Shown in pieces: positions 31,190 to 42,126 of a stretch of DNA of 64,000 nucleotides. The DNA is taken from the NCBI GenBank assembly GCA_022494885.1, contig JAGVSM010003741.1, positions 156,488 through 220,487 of the forward strand, given 5' to 3'. Under the pieces are notes generated by a model. It worked only from the letters and a program-made list of their open reading frames with translations, searched no databases and had not been told where the DNA came from. The position numbers and the translations under genes are program-made. How positions within the stretch are numbered: the first letter of the stretch is position 1; each line of letters begins with the position of its first letter. The stretch is from Micrasema longulum. Lineage: Eukaryota > Arthropoda > Insecta > Trichoptera > Brachycentridae.

Positions 31190-31930
31190 AATTTATAAAT
31201 TGTTTATCACATATGTCTTGACCATTATTTTAAATTTTGATATGTTTTTTCTTCATAAATGTTTTTTTCCATTTCATAATACTTTTTAATTGCTTTAAAT
31301 AAAATTGAATTTTGTGACTTTGCCTTTTTCCTAAATGGAAGTCTAATTTTGTTCTTTTCTCTAGTATTGTGATTGTGTTCATGTTGGTTCCGATCAATTT
31401 TTTTCCAAAATTCTGTTTTTTTATTAGAGTTTATAATTTTATGAACAAATATCATATAAAAAAGGGAATTTAATCTGGTATAGCGAAGAGGACAACAGGA
31501 ACCAATTTTTTTTTAATGTACGGCAAATCAACCGTAATATTTAGAATTTTTAAAAGAAAAATTAAATCACATGTAAGACGCCTTTTTTGGAGTGATCTAT
31601 ATTAAAATTAATTAAAGATGCGCCGTAATCATTTTCAATGTTACCAAAACGATATTCCAGGCTCCTTATAAATTTATTTTGGATGTTCTCGATTCGATGA
31701 ATATATACATTATACTGAGGGGACCATACTAATGAAGCGAATTCGAGTTGACTACGAACATAAGTATAGTAAAGTAGTTTGAGTGTAACTGGTGATGAGA
31801 ATGGCTTGGAGATTCGTAAGATAAACCCTAGAAGTCTATACGCTACAGTCACATGGGGTGAATCATTGACTAAGTATAGTACATATACATGCCCTAGAGA
31901 GTAAAATATTTTAAAAACTAGTGGCACGAA
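31190..31930 (-). mobile_element. Jockey-like LINE 3' end, broken frames
   Basis: The minus strand reads YRLLGFILRISKPFSSPVTL, LLYYTYVRSQLEFASLVWSP and IHRIENIQNKFIRSLEYRFG, the region downstream of RT in Jockey elements. After stops it continues FVHKIINSNKKTEFWKK and NTREKNKIRLPFRKKAKSQN. It is a fossil with several stops. Confidence 0.83.
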
Positions 31931-32555
31931 GACGTACCCATACAGAGTATTGTTTATTTAACCCAGGACTGCATTCAAAGAGCATGCATATGCTACCAAA
32001 AATTGAAGAATACTAATTTTCGGTAGGTAAGTTTGCATTAAACATTCAACATTCGTTTTTTGGTGGATCCCTATCAGGTTCTTTCGTTAAATTCCTTTTA
32101 ATTTCGACCCATTTATTTATTTTCGCTTGATTTTCAGGAACGAAAAGATAATATTAACTCGCGTTTATTATATTTTAAAAAACGTATTCCTATCAGTGCA
32201 TCACTGTAACTAAGAGTTTCGCAATTGCGCCGCTAGGCGCAGTTTGACATTTACACAAATTAATATTTATACTTGACAATTTATTGTTTTTAGCTTTAAA
32301 TTCACTCATGAATAAATATTTACCAATGAAAAGTTACACGATCTTTTTACAAGTTTATCCGAAAGGTTTTTACACGTTTTCATGTCACAAGTGGGCATTT
32401 TTGTTTCGATTCTAAGCGTCACGCCTAGCTGGCGGTCGAACGACTAAATACGTGTTGTGCACGATTGAGCGTTTGGGCATGATTTAAGTGTCTGAGTGGC
32501 TGCTCTAGTGAATTATTCCTCTGAGGTTAAACCCAATATGACATACTAAAAGGGG
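31931..32555. other. unassigned
   Basis: Mixed composition. No repeat shared with other parts of the window was noticed and no domain-bearing frame was seen. Confidence 0.4.
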
Positions 32556-32559
32556 GAAT

Positions 32560-33008
32560 GAATTTTTAAACTCGTTAAAAACATTTTTTTGTGCATTTTA
32601 AATTCATTTATTTTATTTAGTTCTATGGTAAATATAATCTAATATATATTTACAACACAATATTTACATCTATACTTATTCTAACAGTATTTATCACTAT
32701 TGTACACCTACTTCAATATTTACACTTAAATTAACCTATGTATATTCACTATTTACAATATATATAAACTAGTATTTTTACATTTAATATATACATGTAA
32801 ATATATTAATTTAAAATATATTTACATTTGTTATGCTTTCTGGCATTTCCTCAAATAACTGTATTCCCTCGCACATAAGGCAGTTCTGGGACCTTGCTTT
32901 TGATTTATTTTCTAGTCTTATATTTTTAGATCCTCTTGTTATGAAAGAACTCGTTATTATCAGTTTGTTTTGAAAATACCTCTGAACTATTGCTATTTCC
33001 TGATTCCA
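32560..33008 (-). mobile_element. Jockey/CR1-type LINE 3' end
   Basis: Read on the minus strand, KWNQEIAIVQRYFQNKLIIT then RGSKNIRLENKSKARSQNCL and MCEGIQLFEEMPESITNV follow the pattern TR-R-LP-K-S-L-GI-LFN-LP of LINE polyprotein ends. A 230-bp very AT-rich 3' UTR follows. The open frame continues upstream into GC-rich sequence (33010-33254) that is probably not part of the element. Confidence 0.62.
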
Positions 33009-33009
33009 T

Positions 33010-33290
33010 TTTGATAAAAGCCCCGTGACGCAAAAAGCTTCCCTTTTCCCCCGTGGCCCATTAATGCCAGCATCGCCTTCGCGGTCACCTGTTGTGCGGC
33101 GGCGACCAGTCTCACTCGGCTGGCACCCGGCACCCGGCACCCGGCGCAGTCCCGGTACTGGGTCATTACTAAGCGAGTCACGGTACTCCCGGCCGCGGCC
33201 CGCACTCCACAGACGGTTGTCCGATGGGCGATGGGCGACGGGCGGTTCACCCACGGATCGCGGACAGACAACGCGAAGGAGACTTAATAC
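33010..33290. promoter_or_regulatory. GC-rich island; candidate promoter or 5' UTR exon (tentative)
   Basis: This is the strongest CG-rich stretch outside the coracle exons, with short tandem CACCCGG (33124-33144) and CGATGGG (33222-33242) repeats. On the coracle strand GCCGCACAACAG is followed by GTGACC, a possible donor. The window's only host gene needs a non-coding first exon upstream of 16347, and this is a candidate on composition alone. Similar but weaker islands lie at 17.7, 28.25 and 60.6 kb. Confidence 0.25.
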
Positions 33291-34214
33291 GGCGCATTAT
33301 GCATCGCAGTTGATCTAAGTTTGGCATACATAGAATGCACAAAGAAATTTACTTGCTCACAGAAAAGCGGCAAATTAAATATAATGTAGCAATTTTTATA
33401 CATAAAATAATTATGGGGATGAATAAAATAAATTTAGAATTTAGAATTTTACCGGTGTAAATATAGAAAATATTCCAAAACTGCTATTTTTATATATTTA
33501 TTATTTATTATGCTATTTATTGCATTTAGCCGGCGGTTGGCAAGCCAAATGTCAAGAAAAGCAGTCGCCATAGTATTGTAATTTAATTTTCACTTTTTTG
33601 TATTAGATACTCCTTACTATTTTGCAAATGCAATATATTGTATTATTTTTATAGTAAACGCCGATTTTTCGTCAATGAACTGTAGTCATTTGCGAGGAAA
33701 ACAAAAAACAAACCGACACGAGCGTTGACTTAGATATTACACACGCGTTGATTTATGACTGCGATAACTTAAGCATGTTTTAAGCACGTCGATAGTTATT
33801 TGTGATTGAGCTACTGGCGTAAATTCGCAAAGTTTAGGTTCGATTTCAATTAAATTACATAAGCGGGGATCTTCTCCTCGCGCTCCACTCAGTAAGGTTG
33901 ATTAACGCTCCATATTATAAGTGAGGGTCTTAAATTCGTTTTGTAACTATTTCACGATTTCTCTGGTTGGGTGGGTAGTGGTCACGTGGATATAATTGGA
34001 ATAATTCATTTTTCCAGTGTATAACAAATTGATTTCTATTTGAAATTATCTCAACAACAAATTAGTAGTGCAAAAAGCTGAAATACGCATTACGCGGTAA
34101 TGACAAATCGTTATTTTAAGGTCGTAATTATGGTGAAATTCGTAATGAACCATTAAAATAAAACGAATCCATAAATTAGCAGACACATCAAGGTTAATGA
34201 CAACAGTAACCGAC
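33291..34214. repeat. mostly unassigned; contains a 45-bp block shared with 18688-18735
   Basis: TTAAGCACGTCGATAGTTAT then TTGTGATTGAGCTAC at about 33771-33815 is repeated next to the foldback element at 18.7 kb. Otherwise nothing was recognised. Confidence 0.5.
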
Positions 34215-34217
34215 TTA

Positions 34218-34407
34218 GGGCCAATTGCATAAAAAAACAATTAAGTTAAAAAAAGTTTCAAGTTAAATAATTGTTGCATTTTCGTCAAAATGGACAAAAG
34301 AGTTCGCACTAAAAAGTCGAATAAAACAACTCATTTCGCACATTTTGACAAAAACGCAACAATTAAGTATTTAACTTTAAACTTGACTTTTTTAATGCAA
34401 CTGGCCC
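34218..34407. mobile_element. 190-bp palindromic MITE (GGGCCA...TGGCCC)
   Basis: GGGCCAATTGCATAAAAAAA on the left is inverted as TTTTTTAATGCAACTGGCCC on the right, with further matching of AATTGTTGCATTTTCGTCAA and TTGACAAAAACGCAACAATT inside. The arms are about 75 bp. Flanks TTA/ATA fit a 3-bp target of the Harbinger type, but that assignment is tentative. Confidence 0.85.
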
Positions 34408-35266
34408 ATAAACTCTTTTTTTCTATGATATATTTTGTTGCCCAATAATAACGAATACTTTTGTTTTTTTAATATTTTTTATTTCCTTTTTAATAACTGT
34501 AAAATAAAAAAGTACCCTCTAATCTTTTACATAATATTTTCTTTTCTCTTTCTTAAATAATAAAAAAATATTATACCCGTCTATTTTTTATGGGAGCGAA
34601 AAATTCATAAACATTTCTTGTATACCCACGAACAGGTTATGCCTTTGTGGGATTTTTTGTTTACTATTTTTACTGTTAATATGTATTTCATTGCTGTGTA
34701 ATTATCTTTTATTTTTTTAGAACTCTGCTTTACCTTTTATGTATATTGTAAAAAAAGAAACAAAAAAATATATAATAATTAATGTATGATCGAAAGCTCA
34801 ATCATCTGAATCCGGAGGTTTAAAAAAAATGTTTGTTCAATTTTTTGAGGACGTATTCAATTAAAAAATCTGAGTAGGCGAAACAGAAAAAAGACGAGGA
34901 TAAAATTTTTGTTCGACTGAATACCGACTGGTACCGGCCAATAGCCAATGACCTATAACGTTGACTTTGCGGGCAAAGGTCGCTATGAATCAAATAGGTA
35001 CAGTGGAATTCTCATACAAAGATGAGAAATTCATTGTTCGACCTTTGCACAAATAAATTTGTCTTATGTGGCCCCGAGAGTGTTCAAAATCTAGGGTGAA
35101 CGTGTTCTCGAAAACTGATATATTTCGTGTAGGGTATTGTTCCTATGGAACAAACATTTTGAACTTTTTCAAAGATGGTGAATGGTAATTATATTTAAGA
35201 CATATTAGCAAATTTAAAAAAATATTTAGAGCAAAGATTTTTTTTTAAACAAAATATTTAAAAATT
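34408..35266. other. unassigned AT-rich stretch
   Basis: No repeat family, RNA or protein motif was recognised. Confidence 0.4.
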
Positions 35267-35373
35267 AAATGGTTGCTTACTTCTGCAGGGGAGAAGTGAG
35301 GGGAGTGCGGCGCAGTATCAGACTCCCCCCTCTATCCTCCTTGTTTCTCCCCTGCAGAAGTAAGCAACCATTT
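35267..35373. repeat. 107-bp hairpin with 29-bp perfect arms
   Basis: AAATGGTTGCTTACTTCTGC plus AGGGGAGAA (35267-35295) is exactly inverted at 35345-35373. The 49-bp interior has a second partial stem (GGGGAGT / ACTCCCCC). It is not seen elsewhere in the window. Confidence 0.88.
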
Positions 35374-36117
35374 GCTTTTTTATATATATATTTTTTTTAA
35401 ATTTTATTCGTTCTAAAAAATTTTTTTAGTGTGCCAATATGTCTTCTTGCTCATACTGATCATCGTGGTTTCGGATGTGACAGGGTTTAATGAACATCCT
35501 GTATGTACAGTTTTTTGTTCATTTTGCCCAGCTGTATGAAACAGTACTTGTAATTTTCTTGTTGTATTACTTTAGAATGTTTTATTATTAAATTTTGTTT
35601 TTTACATTTATTCTTGTATTGTTTAAACTTTCTACTGAATATGCTGTATAATTTTTAGGTTAACTTTTTAAATATAAATCTTGTATAATTTTTAGGTTAA
35701 TTTTTTTTATAAATCTTGGGTATAAGGAAATTTATGTTTAAAAAAAAAAAATATATATTAAGCTAAATATGTTAGTATTATAAATTTTTGTAAACTGCAG
35801 ATTTGTCGTTTATGTTAATAAAATAAATAAATAAAACAAATGCTATCTTCCAAGAGGAATATCAAAAATGGGATTTTGTCAAGGGGGAGAGATCATCGCG
35901 GGAGACTGTTGTGAGACGTTGCATAAAATTATTTTCAATCATAATATGATGCACACATGTCAAGTGCAGCGTGCTGTTTCAGATAGTGATATGGAATTAT
36001 CATTTGTGCATGCTTCCACTTTCATTTCTGTCGTATCCTGACTCAACAGAGGGATTTTGGTTTCATGGAGTTTGGGATACGTTACAATTTAATATAGGTA
36101 TGTACTGTTTGAGAAAG
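35374..36117 (+). mobile_element. LINE 3' UTR-like tail then unassigned sequence
   Basis: 35550-35842 contains a tandem TTGTATAATTTTTAGGTTAA (twice, about 46 bp apart) and ends GTTAATAAAATAAATAAATA, like a Jockey-type 3' UTR without a coding part. 35845-36117 was not recognised. Confidence 0.4.
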
Positions 36118-36705
36118 ATAATGAAAGGAGGGTGAGTGCCGGGAACAGGGTGAACGGTGCACTGAAATCTACTTTGGCTAAGAGGCTAAACTAGCAGTTC
36201 ACAACGGAGTTCTAGTGCCAACTCTAATGTATGGGAGCGAAGTATGGAATTGGAAAAATTATGATGAAAGTAGGTTGAATGCTGTCGAAATGCGATCCCT
36301 CAGGTGAATGATGTATGATAGGTGCACAAATGTCGAGATCCGTGAAGTGCGTAAGGCTGAGACATGCATTCTCGACAGAATCAAGAAAGGCGTGCTGCGT
36401 CGGTTAGGACATGTAGAGCGAATGGACAGCGAAAGAACGGCTAAGAATATTTACAATGCGAATGTTGATGGATGCAGAAAACGAGGAAGACCGAGAAAGA
36501 CATGGCACGATCGAGTCCATCAAATACTTGAAGATGGACACGTCAAAAGTAGGAATAATCGGCGCGCGTGCAAGAGAAGATGTATGAATGTAGAGGAAGC
36601 GAGGTCTGCATGCCAAGATAAAGTGTTATGGCGTTCTATCCTCTCTGCCTACCCCTACAGGGGAAAACAGCGTGATGGTTTGTTTATGTTGTTTGTTTTG
36701 TACTG
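36118..36705 (+). mobile_element. RTE-like LINE subfamily A, 3' coding end
   Basis: AACTAGCAGTTCACAACGGA, then YDRCTNVEIREVRKAETCIL, RIKKGVLRRLGHVERMDSER and GRPRKTWHDRVHQILEDGHV, ending WRSILSAYPYRGK. The frame is broken upstream (a deletion near 36300). It extends further 5' than the copy at 27621. Confidence 0.83.
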
Positions 36706-36904
36706 TTTGTAATGAATAGACCAATAAAATAGATGATTGCTTCGAATAATCAATCAAAAATACACGTAGCTCAAACAAATGTTTTTTTTAAATTTATTAT
36801 TTTTTTTAAAGAAATTTGATATTTGATACAAAAGAGAGTAAACTCTCGGTCGGTAAATCCATTAATTGTAGATATTCAGAGTGAAATTTAGCATCTAAAA
36901 ATAA

Positions 36905-37560
36905 GAGGGATGATCATTCAAATATGCTGGATAAGAGGACATGCTGGTATCGTAGGAAATGAGAGCGCGGATGAACGAGCAAGAGCCGCAACTTGTAAAA
37001 GAACGTCACCTTTCTTCTCAGAATTTCCCCTTAGCTTTGCTAAACGCTGTATAAAACAAAATACGCAGCAGCGTTGAGAGGATCATTACCGCGCTTCTTT
37101 TACAGATAAAATCACTAAAATGTTTTTCCCAACTCTGGCTGATGCAGCAAACTTCCGTCGTCATCACCAAAGTACTTTTGAAACGACCCAAATCTTTACC
37201 GGACACAAAGCTACAAGAAGTTACCTATATAGGTTTAAATTAAGGAATGATGACTATTGTCCATGCGATGATATTTCTTCACAGAGTATAGAACATCTGT
37301 TATTTCAGTGCCCATTTTTTTCAGTTTGCAACGCCATAATCTTGAAGCAGAATGCAGGAAAGATGGAATATCCTTAACAGATATCCACGCCGTAGTTTAA
37401 AGTAGTTATTGCGCTATTGTTCTTGAACTTTGCAACAATGGTGATTGGACTCATAAAGGTAATAAACCAAAATCAGTAATCGAACATCCCATTTCCAAGA
37501 AACAAAAACGATTTTTTTCCGAGTACCTTAGCCTTGTACATGACACGTAAGGCTACTAAA
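36905..37560 (+). mobile_element. I/R1-like LINE 3' part: RNase H end and C-terminal zinc-knuckle region
   Basis: The plus strand reads IIQICWIRGHAGIVGNESAD then ERARAAT, the last RNase H block with its HAGI-GNE-AD motif. After stops it reads TGHKATRSYLYRFKLRNDDY then CPCDDISSQSIEHLLFQCPF, the Cys/His tail. These are hallmarks of non-LTR elements with an RNase H domain. It is a degenerate copy. Confidence 0.82.
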
Positions 37561-37594
37561 TACAGGGGTCCAAATATATTTTTTTTAAAAAAGA

Positions 37595-37740
37595 TACAAA
37601 AGAGAGCCGGTAAAAACATTATCGACAAAATTAGGGAAGGGGTGCTGTGTTGGTTTTGATACGAAGATCGAATGGACAGTTAAAGAAATACAAAAAATAT
37701 ATATGACGCAAATATTGATGGATGCAGAAAACGATATACT
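37595..37740 (+). mobile_element. RTE-A degenerate fragment
   Basis: ATTATCGACAAAATTAGGGA, TCGAATGGACAGTTAAAGAA and AATATTGATGGATGCAGAAA match RTE-A around 27755-27865. Confidence 0.68.
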
Positions 37741-37992
37741 TATATTTATATATTATATTTAAAAAAATAAAAAAATATACATTAAAAATTAAAAAATAAA
37801 TATTTAAAAAATAAAAAAAACCTCCAAGTAGAACCCTTAAAATTTATTCATACATTAGGCACTGGTGTAATTGTAGACAGAGAACTAAAACTTTTTTTTT
37901 TAATTCAGTAAACACGGGACGGACACAATACGAGAATTTCGGATTAATATCAAATACAACATTCTAAAACGAGACGAGGACAGCCGAGACTA

Positions 37993-38170
37993 TTGCGGCC
38001 TCCGTGGTGTAGCGGTTAAGACACCCGACTCACCCATGGAAGGTTCTGGGTACGATTCCTTGTGAGAACACGAAAATTGAATGTGATTTTTCTCAAGCCT
38101 GGGTGTACTGTGTATTTCACCACTGTAATTGGTCCTCAAGGCCTGTTGTAGTGCAGAAAAAAAATATTAT
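37993..38170 (+). repeat. tRNA-derived SINE (family S1), copy 1
   Basis: The head is GCCTCCGTGGTGTAGCGGTT (A box) and GAAGGTTCTGGGTACGATTC (decayed B box). The body is GTGATTTTTCTCAAGCCTGG, ATTTCACCACTGTAATTGG and GCCTGTTGTAGTGCAGAAAA. A better-preserved copy in the other orientation is at 55462-55640. Confidence 0.8.
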
Positions 38171-38689
38171 CACAAGTAGATAAACCAGGAACTGAAATTA
38201 TACAATAAACTACCAGACAAAACTAAACATAAGACTCAGAAAACCCTTAAAAAAGATGTTAAAAATATTATCATTAACAAAACGTCGAGATCGTAGAACG
38301 ACGGATGTGTGAAAAATGCTACATTGGCTTTCTTTTACATTTGATGTTGAAAAAGTTATTTAAAGGCTTTTTTTCAAGTTTAAAAAAATATATAACTAAC
38401 CCAAGTACTTATCAAGTCGTCACATAAAGAGTAAAAAAAAAACCGCCCTCACGCAGAGTTGAAAAAAATGACATGCGTCGTTTACGATCCCGACAAATGG
38501 AGTATGCATTCAAAAAAGTTAAATGAATGCAATCCGTGGGGGTATTTTAATAATTTTAATGAATACATGAAATAAAAATCAGTTATGGCGTTTTTAAAAG
38601 AAGATAATAATACTTGCGGACCCGACAGACGTTGTCCTGCCCGAACGTTGGCTTGCCTACTATTATCTTGGAAAAATACTTTTTATCTA
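38171..38689. other. unassigned
   Basis: AT-rich. CGTCGAGATCGTAGAACGAC at 38283 resembles CGTCGTGATCGTAGAACAAC at 57961, so an old shared repeat may be present, but its ends cannot be placed. Confidence 0.4.
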
Positions 38690-39350
38690 GGTACATGTTT
38701 ATGATTAAATTCCAAAACTAAAAACTGTTGAATTTAAGTAGGTACTTGTTTATGGTTGAATTCCAAAACATAAAATGAATATTTTTTCAAATATGGCATT
38801 CACAATAAGTTTTTCTGGGTTATTATGCCGTGTGTCGTTCGTGCTTTTTACCGACGTTTCGGCACAATACGGCGTTCTTTTTGCAAATGTCAAACTCCGG
38901 TCGTCTCACCAACAAAGGGGTGTACTTATGTAGGAATACGATTTTTTTAAATGTATTAATTTAATATAATTTTAGTGTTACCAAAAATCCAATAAAAAGA
39001 AATAAATGGGTAGAAATTAAACGGAATTTAAGGAAAGAATCTGATCGAGATCCACAAAAAAACAAATGCCGTTTGTAAACATTTAAAAATAAACTTTTTT
39101 ATACACCAAAAAACAACATCTTTCCATTTTATTGCAAATGCATTCTCCTCGAATGCAACCCTGGTAGATCGATGAATAAAACAGTCATGCTCCAAACTTC
39201 TTTTAAAAATATTCTATTGAAGATTTTAATATGCACGAACACGCACAGCGCAAAGATCTATATTTCCCTGAAAACTGCACGTAAATCGGTTAAGCCGTTT
39301 AGGAGGAGTACGGTGACATCACACGTACAGAGGAATTATATATATAAAGA
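38690..39350 (+). repeat. dispersed repeat family D with a Penelope terminus inserted
   Basis: It shares with 51985-52555, in order: ACTTGTTTATGGTTGAATTC, TTCTTTTTGCAAATGTCAAA, CGAATGCAACCCTGGTAGAT, AATATTCTATTGAAGATTTT and a TAAATCGGTTAAGCCGTTT end followed by TATATATAAAGATA. The general form resembles moth Helitron-like or other non-autonomous repeats, but the class is uncertain. About 75 bp at 38800-38875 (AATAAGTTTTTCTGGGTTAT, CCGACGTTTCGG) is a Penelope terminus absent from the other copy. Confidence 0.72.
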
Positions 39351-39353
39351 TAT

Positions 39354-39460
39354 AAATGCAGAGGTAGCGCGGTATGTATGCAATGACATTATTTTGTGGC
39401 GCTGTATCCTCTCTGCCTACCGTGAAAACCACGTGATGGCTTGTTTGTTTTACTATACAC
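39354..39460 (+). mobile_element. RTE-A 3' terminal fragment
   Basis: GCAGAGGTAGCGCGGTATGT then CTGTATCCTCTCTGCCTACC and ACGTGATGGCTTGTTTGTTT match the last 100 bp of RTE-A. Confidence 0.72.
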
Positions 39461-39589
39461 AAATATGGAAGTTTAATTGTTGAATCTTACGTAACTCCAG
39501 TAGTAGCTCAGAATGGCAACCACTAAATACACCGGTAAACAATAGATGGCACAGATAGTAAAGGTGTTTTCACACCTGTAAATAGTACC

Positions 39590-40200
39590 TTGTGCCAAGA
39601 CATGACACCATTGTGTTACCATTCCGACAACTAAGGAAACTGAAATATAATTCGGTTATTCGAAAGATCAGTTGTTTGAAACTGTATAGTGAATGTTTTT
39701 TAACTCAATCAATGAAGTCATTTATCGTAGCGTTTCTATTGTTTAAATGGCAGTTATCCAATAAAAAAATACTAGGTTATATATTACTTAAATTTTATTA
39801 TAAATTAAGTGAGGTCAAAAGAACCCAACAAAATATAAACACTCGTTCAGCAACACAAATGAACTGTATTGTCCCATTTGTATCAACCGCCTTTGGTAAA
39901 AAGCAATACAATGTAATTGCTCCAAAAATATTTAATGATTTATCGCCAAATATAAAAAACTCAAAATGTAAAACAAATTTAAAAAAAAAAATAACTGCAC
40001 ATATAAATAGTATAGCGAGAGATTTTTTTGAAAAATATATGTAAATCAAAAAACGTAGTACTTTATATAATTGGTACACATATTATTTATATCTTTATGT
40101 ATTTCATTGCTTTATATTTGTTTTATTATATATTATACTATTTTATTTATATTTAAGTTAAGTATATATACTTTATATTTGAATAATAACGGTTTTTAAT
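39590..40200 (+). mobile_element. LINE 3' end with 150-codon open frame
   Basis: The frame ends NTRSATQMNCIVPFVSTAFG then KKQYNVIAPKIFNDLSPNIK and KCKTNLKKKITAHI, the pattern of Jockey/CR1-type C-termini. The first half of the frame (LPFRQLRKLKYNSVIRKISC) was not recognised. An AT-rich tail follows. Confidence 0.7.
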
Positions 40201-40856
40201 TTCTTACATTTGATTGGCTAGGCATTTATAATTAAGTAGTTTTAGTTTTTCTTTTTTATGTTATTGTTTTATTAGTATAGGACTACTTACGCTCTAAAGA
40301 TAGAAAATCTTCATCTTAGAACAGGCTGTGCCATGTTAGATGGAGACTATCATAATAAACAGAGAACACTCCGTTTTCATTTTACATTAATTGGTTTATA
40401 TAGATTCCCTGTTATTAAGTATGTATATTATTTTTTTTGCAATAAATTTATAAATAAATCAATATAAAATAAGCGGTGAATGTACATCAATTAATATAAG
40501 TCAATTAATTAATTAATTCCAAAATTAAGAACAACCACAACACAACATCATTATACTTACAGAGGAATATTCTTCTTTGATGAAATGAGCGGAGGAAATA
40601 AAAAGTGCAGTCAGGAATTACAACATATGAAAGAAGTGAAAATTTACATTCATAATTCTGTTTTGTGTAGCACTGATTGAAAACACAGTACTTATATATT
40701 GTTTTTATAATTTATATGTAATACTAAAAAATTTGCTTATTAAAAATAAAATAAACACATTATTGAAAGATGTCACTCCCCATTATGTCCACAAGAATTG
40801 TTTTTTTCTTTTACGTAATTGGAAACGTTAATGTACATGTATGAATTGAATTTTAA
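40201..40856. other. unassigned AT-rich stretch
   Basis: Nothing recognised before the 72-bp array except GTAATTGGAAACGTTAATGT at 40816. That block recurs at 60300 (GTAATGGGAAACGTTAATGT), so the array grows out of a repeat present at both loci. Confidence 0.45.
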
Positions 40857-41145
40857 TAAAATTTGTGTTTAGTTGTAATATTACATACTTCTAATGTTAA
40901 TATTACAAATAAGGACAATGAACGTATATAAAATTTGTGTTTAGTTGTAATATTACATACTTCTAATGTTAATATTACAAATAAGGACAATGAACGTATA
41001 TAAAATTTGTGTTTAGTTGTAATATTACATACTTCTAATGTTAATATTACAAATAAGGACAATAAACGTATATAAAATTTGTGTTTAGTTGTAATATTAC
41101 ATACTTCTAATGTAAAATATTACAAATAAGGACAATAAACGTATG
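40857..41145. repeat. 72-bp tandem repeat, four units
   Basis: ATTTGTGTTTAGTTGTAATA begins at 40861, 40933, 41005 and 41077. The units are nearly identical (AACGTATATAAA joins them). A single-copy diverged relative is at 60345-60405. Confidence 0.95.
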
Positions 41146-41377
41146 TAATAGTGTTTGCAGAAGTATAAATGTAAATATTGTCTTGTAAATGCACATTAAG
41201 ATGGATCATAGAAATAAACCGACAAAATAAAATACATATTTTTTTAAAAAGGCTTCTTGAAAAAATAAAACAACTTATTTAATCGACAATATTTTAGTAT
41301 ACCTGAATGGTAATTAAAATTTTACATTACCATAAATAAAATACATTTAAATGTATTTTTTTTGTAGACATGTTATT

Positions 41378-41570
41378 TGTAAAGTGGCCACATAAACCAG
41401 CCAATGACAGATCGTAAGCCCTGTAGATGCCTAGACTTCTATATTACATTCTCTAAAATGTTCTTCATCTCGGTTGTAATATGTTAATATAAACAGCTCC
41501 CCGGGGAGTTGAATCCGGTTCTCGTCTACAAAAACTTGGACCAACTCAAAATATTGTTGTTTAGTGGATA
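41378..41570 (+). repeat. repeat family C copy
   Basis: GTAAAGTGGCCACATAAACC, GCCTAGACTTCTATATTACA, CCCCGGGGAGTTGAATCCGG and ACTCAAAATATTGTTG follow the family order, ending at the hairpin-type terminus. Confidence 0.7.
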
Positions 41571-41729
41571 CTGGATTAAACTTAGCACTAAACATCTGTG
41601 TTGTCTCATATCTGGGTGTTCTGTGCTGTACCTCTTGGCCTGCTGTGCAAAAAATACTATTCTGGTTTCGTTTTTCTCAAAAGAAAATTTTTAGATCTTT
41701 TTATTTATCAGAACATTTTACTTTTCTGA

Positions 41730-41877
41730 CACCATTTTCTAAAGGCCGTAAATAATTTGCACTGGTAAAATGGTAATAGAGTTTTGTAACAGGTTGAGCG
41801 GAATCAGAACCTCGGATATTTGATCCGCGAGTACACAGCACTACTGACTACGGGACCACAACCCGGTTCAAATGAAT
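41730..41877 (-). repeat. tRNA-related dispersed repeat (family S2), copy 2
   Basis: AACAGGTTGAGCGGAATCAG and AACCTCGGATATTTGATCCG correspond to the 19060-19100 copy. It directly abuts the foldback at 41878. Confidence 0.4.
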
Positions 41878-42126
41878 TAAGCTAGGGTTTCCTAGGACAG
41901 CGGTGCCCGCATCTTAACGGCCGTAGTGAACGGCGATGCGGTGGACAACCGTCGTAACGTCGACTAGAGAGTGGTTTCCTAGGGAAACGGTGTTAAATGG
42001 TGTTGATAACACCGTTTTCCTAGGAAACTACACTCTAGTCACCGTTACGACGGCTGTCCACCGCATCACCGTTCACTACGGCCGTTAAAATACGGGCACC
42101 GCTGTCCTAGGAAACCCTAGCTTTAG
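41878..42126. repeat. foldback palindrome element F1, second full copy
   Basis: GCTAGGGTTTCCTAGGACAG, GCCGTAGTGAACGGCGATGC and GGTTTCCTAGGGAAACGGTG on the left are mirrored on the right with few mismatches. The total is about 249 bp and the centre near 42003. It is about 95% identical by eye to 18434-18692. Confidence 0.92.

Noticed and set aside
32811..33254. 147-codon open frame on the minus strand as a host gene
   Set aside because: The second half follows the LINE C-terminal pattern and the first half is GC-rich low-information sequence. The frame is a chance fusion.
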